Assembly: GCF_000332355.1 (NCBI RefSeq)
Contig: NZ_KB235958.1
Location: 30,001-80,736 of the forward strand
Source of the DNA: Baaleninema simplex PCC 7105
GTDB taxonomy: Bacteria; Cyanobacteriota; Cyanobacteriia; Cyanobacteriales; Geitlerinemataceae
Direction of reading: 5' to 3'
Length of the DNA stretch: 50,736 nucleotides
The first letter of the stretch is position 1. Every line of letters starts with the position of its first letter. The notes below the pieces were generated by a model. That model was not told the DNA's origin and made no database searches. It worked only from the letters and a program-made list of their open reading frames with translations. The position numbers and the translations under genes are program-made. This document shows positions 46,532-50,736 of this stretch, one piece after another.

Positions 46532-47311
46532 CTAGCGCAAGCGCGTTAACTGTACGCGGTAGCGTTGTTTCTTCGTAATCGCCACTTCTCCCACTTCCAA
46601 ACGTCCTTTTCCTCGAATCGCGATGAGATCGCCGGATTTCACCGTGTAACTCGACTGTTTGGCTGCTTTCCAATTCACACGCACGTCACCGCTACTAATC
46701 AGCGATGACATCTTGCTGCGAGACATTCCAAATCCCGCCGAAGCGATCGCATCGAGACGCATCGACGCTTCTACCGTAGTCATTTCCTTCTTCTTCGGGG
46801 GACGAACGCGCAATTCTGTCAGGGCGATCGCCTGGGTTTTCACCGGAACCGATCGCACTTGCGTCAAATTCATCTCTAAAAATTCTACGAGGTCGGGAAC
46901 CACGATCGCCTGAGCGCCTCGCTCTCCCAACACGAGAATATCCCCGGTTTTCTCCCGCACGATTCCCGTTCCCAACATCGCCCCGAGGAAATCTCGGTGT
47001 GTGGCGGTGTCGAAGAGAAAATTTCCCGCCATTTCAACGGCGACGACTTCCACGTTCGCGGTATCGAGGGGAAGTTCCGATCGCGCGATCGCGAGTCGCT
47101 GGCGTTCGGCTTGCGGATATCCCCCCCAGGCGACAGCACGAACCTCGGTCAAGCGAGAAAATATCTCGAGGGCTTCCATTAATTCCGGCGGCGATAGAAA
47201 ATCGGTCTGGGCAATTTCCCAAGTTTTCAACGCATCTTCGGCGCGATCGAGAATCTTTGCTACAGCCTCTCGATTTTCGACACTATTTAATAATTCGTCT
47301 CTCGGTAGCAT
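46532..47311 (-). CDS. Photosystem II S4 domain protein (YlmH-like)
   Basis: 259 residues. The N-terminal part (about 1-175) is YlmH-like (ALEIFSRLTEVRAVAWGGYP, DFLGAMLGTGIVREKTGDIL). The C-terminal S4 RNA-binding domain is about 180-245: MRLDAIASAGFGMSRSKMSS, LISSGDVRVNWK, VKSGDLIAIRGKGRLEV. It matches the cyanobacterial and plastid family named for photosystem II, where it has been linked to RNA binding and photosystem or cell-division related functions. Start ATG 47311, next to a GGGGAAC repeat. Confidence 0.92.
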   Translation of the reverse strand: MLPRDELLNSVENREAVAKILDRAEDALKTWEIAQTDFLSPPELMEALEIFSRLTEVRAVAWGGYPQAERQRLAIARSELPLDTANVEVVAVEMAGNFLFDTATHRDFLGAMLGTGIVREKTGDILVLGERGAQAIVVPDLVEFLEMNLTQVRSVPVKTQAIALTELRVRPPKKKEMTTVEASMRLDAIASAGFGMSRSKMSSLISSGDVRVNWKAAKQSSYTVKSGDLIAIRGKGRLEVGEVAITKKQRYRVQLTRLR

Positions 47312-47349
47312 ACGGGGAACGGGGAACGGGGAATAGGGAACGGGGAATA
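47310..47349. repeat. CGGGGAA tandem repeat
   Basis: Five or six units of CGGGGAA/AGGGAAC in the 57-bp gap between two minus-strand genes; the first base overlaps the S4 gene start codon. Same family as 23582-23617 in the other orientation. Confidence 0.8.
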
Positions 47350-47368
47350 AAGAGACAGCGATCGACTC

Positions 47369-47878
47369 TCAATTATTTTCTTGATAGCCTTGTAAACTTT
47401 CGGGTTTGAAGCGTCGCAGAATAGGGGTGGCCTCTTGAATCTGAAATCGCGAACCGCTGACGACGACGATATATTTTCCGCGACGCAGGCGATTGCGGTA
47501 GGGGAGGGCGTCTCCTGCGCCGATAATGGCACCGACACCGCCTCCAACGAACACACCACCCATCGCACCGGCGATCGCGCCCAAAAAACCGCCGATAATC
47601 TGATTTCCCACGACGCCCGCCCAAGGAAACGTCTGCAATCCTGTAATCGTATCGAACGCAAATCCCCCAAAAAATCCAAAGGGAACGAGCCACGTTACCA
47701 TTTGCAGCGCCCGTCGTTTGGCGGTTTCGTTGGGGTCGATGAGTCCGAACTCGTCAGCACTTTTGTAACCCGCCCCCAGAATCGCGAGGGTGTCTGAGGG
47801 CAAACCCGCTTTTTCGAGTTCTGTATAGGCGGCTTCCGCTTGGATGCGATCGGGTAAAACGGCAACTAAGTATTCCAT
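47369..47878 (-). CDS. Glycine-zipper general stress (17M-like) protein
   Basis: 169 residues from ATG 47878; the open frame upstream lacks family resemblance. The N-terminus (MEYLVAVLPDRIQAEAAYTE, LEKAGLPSDTLAILG) is the heat-shock/general-stress 17M-like fold. A glycine-rich membrane-interacting core follows (about 85-130: IIGGFLGAIAGAMGGVFVGG, GVGAIIGAGD). The C-terminus is a soluble strand repeat (RGKYIVVVSGS). Function unknown; proteins like this are often stress-induced and membrane-associated in cyanobacteria. Confidence 0.8.
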   Translation of the reverse strand: MEYLVAVLPDRIQAEAAYTELEKAGLPSDTLAILGAGYKSADEFGLIDPNETAKRRALQMVTWLVPFGFFGGFAFDTITGLQTFPWAGVVGNQIIGGFLGAIAGAMGGVFVGGGVGAIIGAGDALPYRNRLRRGKYIVVVSGSRFQIQEATPILRRFKPESLQGYQENN

Positions 47879-47972
47879 CGGGCTGTCTCGAACGGTAAAA
47901 CCTGCTGCTTTCCAGCGTAACAGTTTGCGTCTGCCTTGATTTATAGTCAAACAAGAGTTCGATTGAAAACGA

Positions 47973-48770
47973 GTGCCAGACATGGACGCCGAGGACGCAC
48001 GCCAACGCAATTTCGAGGTCGCGATCGCCTTCGTGCGAGAGACCGAACAGCAGTATCCCGACGCCTCCCCTCACGAAATCGCGAACCGACTGCGACGTCA
48101 CACGCGACCGTCTTATACGGAAATGCTGTTCGATATCGCGACGTTCTCTCGTCAGCCCCATCTCGACAATCGCCTGGATTTAACGGTGTCTCTAGCCGGT
48201 CAAGTTACGGACTTCGCCCACTTCGTCGCCTCGCTGTCCGACCAGTTGCGCTTACCGCCTTGGGCGCAGTGGTTCGACGCCGCGACCCGCTGGACGGGAA
48301 AACACAGTTCTTGGGCTGGAGATCTCGGTCAAGCGGTCGTGGACTACCGCAATCGCCGGTTTTCTTCGTTGGACGAGGCGCTGGCTGCGGATGCCTCGTT
48401 TCCCGATTTGGCGGCGGACGTGGCGGCGGTTTGCATCGGCGATCGCCTCAACAGCCCGTTTCCTCCGACTGTATCTGAGGCGATCGGGCAGTTCGATCGC
48501 CGGCCTTACGAGGAAAGCGTGCGTCAGTTCCTCGAAGCAGAATTGAAAAGTGAGTTTCGGGGGCGAATCTTATGGAATTACAGCGACGTTCTCGAAACCA
48601 TCGGTCGCGGTGTGGCTGAGTTTTTGATGTTTGTCGAGTTAAAACAAATTGCCAAAACCCGGCGCGTAGACGCCCGAATTTTGGAATTTTCCGAACGGTA
48701 TCACCCCGATGTCGAGCAAGCTTCAGCTTATTTTGCAACGTATCTTAAAGAACGCAGTCACTCAATCTAA
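47973..48770 (+). CDS. Conserved cyanobacterial hypothetical protein
   Basis: 265 residues, soluble, mostly helical, no signal or membrane segment. Sequence stretches include EDARQRNFEVAIAFVRETEQ, PSYTEMLFDIATFSRQPHLD, DFAHFVASLSDQLRLPP and RPYEESVRQFLEAELKSEF. I do not recognise a family. Codon use and GC content agree with the neighbours, and the frame is long and without a rival, so I take it as real. It diverges from the stress-protein gene across 94 bp. Confidence 0.7.
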   Translation: MPDMDAEDARQRNFEVAIAFVRETEQQYPDASPHEIANRLRRHTRPSYTEMLFDIATFSRQPHLDNRLDLTVSLAGQVTDFAHFVASLSDQLRLPPWAQWFDAATRWTGKHSSWAGDLGQAVVDYRNRRFSSLDEALAADASFPDLAADVAAVCIGDRLNSPFPPTVSEAIGQFDRRPYEESVRQFLEAELKSEFRGRILWNYSDVLETIGRGVAEFLMFVELKQIAKTRRVDARILEFSERYHPDVEQASAYFATYLKERSHSI

Positions 48771-49066
48771 GTCCGAATAAAAAAAAGAATTGTGCTAAAA
48801 TAGAGTGACTATTTTTTTCAAAAAACGCTTTCATAAAAAATGAAGAAAACAGGGATTTGCTCGCGATCGAGACCGATAGAGCCGTATAACAATCTCTCGA
48901 TTCTCAACATTTCGAGTTTCTTCAAAGGCATCCTTTCCCTTCGGGCGATCGCTCGATTTCGAGCCGTTGTGAACGAGATGCCAGCCGCGACGCGACGGGA
49001 GAGCGCGACCGACCCCGCGATCGCCTCCTGGGTAGACAATTGCATCTGAAGATCGGAGCGTTGTCG
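48771..49066. other. Intergenic region upstream of the M28 peptidase
   Basis: An A-rich stretch follows the hypothetical gene. It contains an extended -10-like TGCTAAAAT (48793-48801), a possible promoter for the peptidase with a leader of about 260 nt. The small frames in this stretch on either strand are not convincing. No terminator with a T-run is seen. Confidence 0.4.
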
Positions 49067-50128
49067 ATGCCGCGAGTGTTTCGTGTCAGTCTCGCGATCG
49101 TCGGGTTTTGGACGGTCGTGCTGTTGGGCTGCACCCGAATCCACGACCCCTTAACGGTGTCGTTACCCGATCTGGCAACGGGAGGACGAGTCCTCGGCGC
49201 GATCGCCAGTACCGTTAGTCATACCGTCGCCTCAGAGAACGCTGTCGAGATGCCCCAAATCGACGGCGATCGCCTGTTCCGCCACGTCGAAGCCCTCGCC
49301 TTTCCCCGGAACGACCGTCGCGATCGTCGCCGAGTCCGTCAGTATCTCTTAAACGCGCTGAGAGAGGCGGGATGGTCGCCCGAATTACGAGCCTTCGACG
49401 GCGGAGCGAACGTCGTGGCCACCCAGGCGGGAACCGACCCAGACGCCGGAACCGTACTCGTCGGCGCTCACTACGACACCGTTGCCGACTCCCCAGGGGC
49501 TGACGATAACGCCAGCGGCGTGGCGACCCTCTTAGAACTGGCGCGAGTCTTGCGATCGAATACCCACCAACGCCGTTTGACATTGGTACTGTTCGATCGC
49601 GAAGAAGACGGCCTCTTAGGAAGCCTGAATTTCGTCGCTCCCGAGACCACCGCCGACTTACAAGGGGCGATCGTCCTCGAAATGACCGGGTATGCCTGCT
49701 ATGAAGTCGGCTGTCAAACCTATCCCTCCGGACTTGGGCGCGACTTCCCCAAAACGGGAACGTTTCTCGCCGTGGTGGGAAACGTCGCCGCAGCCGAATC
49801 GATCGCCGCCTTCTCCGAGCGCCGAGAGGCCGATCGTCGAGGGACAGACTTACCCGACGTCGAAACGCTGACGGTTCCGTTCGATGGCGTAGTGTTTCCC
49901 GACCTGTTGCGAAGCGACCACGCTCCGTTTTGGCTGGCGGGACTCCCGGCGGTGATGGTGACAGATACCGCCAACTTTCGCAATCCGAACTATCACCGTC
50001 CCAGCGATACCCCCGAGACGCTCGATCGCGCCTTCTTCACCGGAAGCGCCCAACTCGTCGTCAACGCAACGGCAACGTTACTCGAACCCGAAACGCTCGC
50101 ATCGCGATCGCGCGTCCAGTTTCCCTGA
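49067..50128 (+). CDS. M28 family zinc aminopeptidase-like lipoprotein
   Basis: 353 residues from ATG 49067, preceded by GGAG nine bases upstream; an upstream in-frame TTG (49040) is less likely. A lipobox (VVLLGCTR) marks an exported lipoprotein. The M28 zinc-site order is seen: GAHYDTV (His, Asp), ADDNASGVATLLELA (bridging Asp), VLFDREEDGLLGS (Glu-Glu) and the last His in NYHRPSDTPETL. DHAPFWLAGLPAVMVTDTA is the conserved pre-site. It should cleave N-terminal amino acids from peptides in the periplasm. Just downstream lies the IscB element. Confidence 0.93.
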   Translation: MPRVFRVSLAIVGFWTVVLLGCTRIHDPLTVSLPDLATGGRVLGAIASTVSHTVASENAVEMPQIDGDRLFRHVEALAFPRNDRRDRRRVRQYLLNALREAGWSPELRAFDGGANVVATQAGTDPDAGTVLVGAHYDTVADSPGADDNASGVATLLELARVLRSNTHQRRLTLVLFDREEDGLLGSLNFVAPETTADLQGAIVLEMTGYACYEVGCQTYPSGLGRDFPKTGTFLAVVGNVAAAESIAAFSERREADRRGTDLPDVETLTVPFDGVVFPDLLRSDHAPFWLAGLPAVMVTDTANFRNPNYHRPSDTPETLDRAFFTGSAQLVVNATATLLEPETLASRSRVQFP

Positions 50129-50170
50129 CCTGCTTCCATCCGACTCGAGTTCGCTCGGTATCATAGATAA

Positions 50171-50420
50171 CGTCAACAACCCGCCGTCAAGCCTGTTAGC
50201 TATGACGGGGGCTTGAAAAAGCCCACAAGTTGACCAGCCTAAGTCTTCCGAAGACTACGTTACGTCCGAGAGTTTAAGTTCCTACCGACGAGTACGTTGC
50301 CAGCTTGTCGCTCTAGAACTGAAAAGTTAAACAGCTTAAAACGGGTTAAGGCAGTGCTTTTCAGAGAGTACCGAGACGTAACCTTGGCGAGGCAAACGTT
50401 ACCCCTTTTGGGAGTTGTGT
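50171..50420 (+). ncRNA. HEARO / IscB omegaRNA
   Basis: HEARO RNAs are encoded directly before iscB and guide its nuclease. Seen here: an outer stem GTCAAC (50172-50177) with GTTGAC (50229-50234), enclosing a CCGTCA/TGACGG stem and a hairpin GGGCTT-GAAA-AAGCCC. Next come CAGCCTAAGTC, hairpin GTCTT-CCG-AAGAC, then TACGTTACGTCCGAGAG and TTTAAGTTCCTACC, blocks I associate with the family. The guide would be the ~15 nt left of the scaffold (about 50155-50170). Exact ends are approximate. Confidence 0.75.
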
Positions 50421-50423
50421 ATT

Positions 50424-50736
50424 ATGCACGTTTTCGTTCTAGACAAAGACAAAAACCCCCTAGCACCATGCCATCCAGCCAAGGCGCGGCGGCTCCTGAA
50501 ATCCGGTCGTGCTTCGGTGTTTCGTCCCTATCCATTTACCATTATCTTGCACGAGATTGAAGCCAAAGATTGTGTCGTTCCGGAAACTCAACTCAACGCT
50601 TCGGCTCCGCTCAGCGTTGAGTCCGAGCGGAGTCGAGGACTCAAAATCGATCCCGGCTCGCAAACAACTGGGTTGGCTATCCTGTCCGAAAACCGAGTCA
50701 TTTGGGCGTCCGAACTCAGCCATCGCGGACAGCAAA
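50424..50736 (+). CDS. iscB: IscB RNA-guided nuclease, N-terminal part
   Basis: The frame is open from ATG 50424 to the window end (104 codons seen). IscB is the transposon-encoded ancestor of Cas9. Diagnostic sequence: MHVFVLDKDKNPLAPCHPAK, ARRLLKSGRASVFRPYPFTI (the PLMP domain), then KIDPGSQTTGLAIL (RuvC-I; catalytic Asp is D75) and SELSHRGQQ. The bridge helix, HNH and other RuvC motifs lie outside. Residues 57-72 (LNASAPLSVESERSRG) are an insert from the 48-bp element; without it the protein reads ETQLKIDPGS, the usual join. The insert lies two residues before the catalytic motif, so an effect on activity is possible. Confidence 0.93.
   Translation, partial: MHVFVLDKDKNPLAPCHPAKARRLLKSGRASVFRPYPFTIILHEIEAKDCVVPETQLNASAPLSVESERSRGLKIDPGSQTTGLAILSENRVIWASELSHRGQQ
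50592..50646 (+). repeat. 48-bp double-hairpin element, copy 3 (inside iscB)
   Basis: Identical over 55 bp to the tnpB copy at 19191-19245 and in the same reading frame, coding LNASAPLSVESERSRG. CTCAA occurs at both ends with a 48-bp offset. Removing 48 bp restores a continuous iscB. Confidence 0.93.

Noticed and set aside
48840-49049. A 69-codon frame before the M28 peptidase
   Set aside because: It lacks a ribosome site and family resemblance, and it lies in the probable leader; not excluded but not supported.

Overview
The window is chromosomal DNA of a filamentous cyanobacterium. Evidence: HIP1 octamers (GCGATCGC) throughout; a cyanobacterial-type rrn operon order (16S, tRNA-Ile, tRNA-Ala); many cyanobacteria-restricted families (DUF1400, DUF3038/DUF4335, DUF3134, photosystem II S4 protein, GUN4); and a fraC-fraD-fraE operon, whose products hold cells of a filament together at the septum. 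No heterocyst gene is seen, so the order cannot be fixed from this window.

Layout. 1-2105: 5' part of an rrn operon on the minus strand, with a clear promoter. 2690-5908: carB. 6211-12492: a copper-handling cluster on the minus strand (CopA ATPase, cupredoxin, VKOR-thioredoxin fusion, Met/His-rich multicopper oxidase), with a secreted His/Gly-rich peptide converging on it and an IS200/IS605-type relic at the join. 13084-18154: CHASE-GAF histidine kinase followed by fraCDE. 18190-20414: a mobile-element pocket with an immunity-protein relic, a peptidase gene cut by a tnpB-only insertion sequence, and a MITE. 20604-31778: housekeeping and cyanobacterial genes (mutS2, two DUF1400 proteins, DUF4335/DUF3038, mraY, DUF3134, MidA-like methyltransferase, class I aldolase). 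31868-36719: MBL hydrolase and a TauABC/SsuABC-like importer with an embedded isochorismatase-family amidohydrolase. 36987-40535: metH. 40605-46460: an accessory pocket with two toxin-antitoxin-like pairs around a NACHT-GUN4 STAND protein, plus a Uma2 protein. 46532-50128: S4 protein, a glycine-zipper stress-type protein, an unknown protein and an M28 peptidase lipoprotein. 50171-50736: a HEARO/omegaRNA and the start of iscB.

How parts work together. CopA, cupredoxin, VKOR and the oxidase form a plausible envelope copper export, oxidation and disulfide pathway. FraC, FraD and FraE act together at septal junctions. The ABC genes plus the hydrolase look like uptake and cleavage of a small amide or ureide.

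Most unusual signals. (1) A 48-bp double-hairpin element sits in the same reading frame in both tnpB and iscB, adding the same 16 residues to two unrelated RNA-guided nucleases; removing 48 bp restores both proteins, and a third copy is intergenic. (2) The GUN4 end of the NACHT protein is thrown out of frame by a 28-bp tandem duplication; removing one unit gives a much more family-like C-terminus. (3) An internally deleted IS keeps a right end whose omegaRNA guide position is the 3' end of the multicopper oxidase gene, and it supplies that gene's stop codon. (4) Almost every junction of the ABC operon is filled by a different dispersed repeat.
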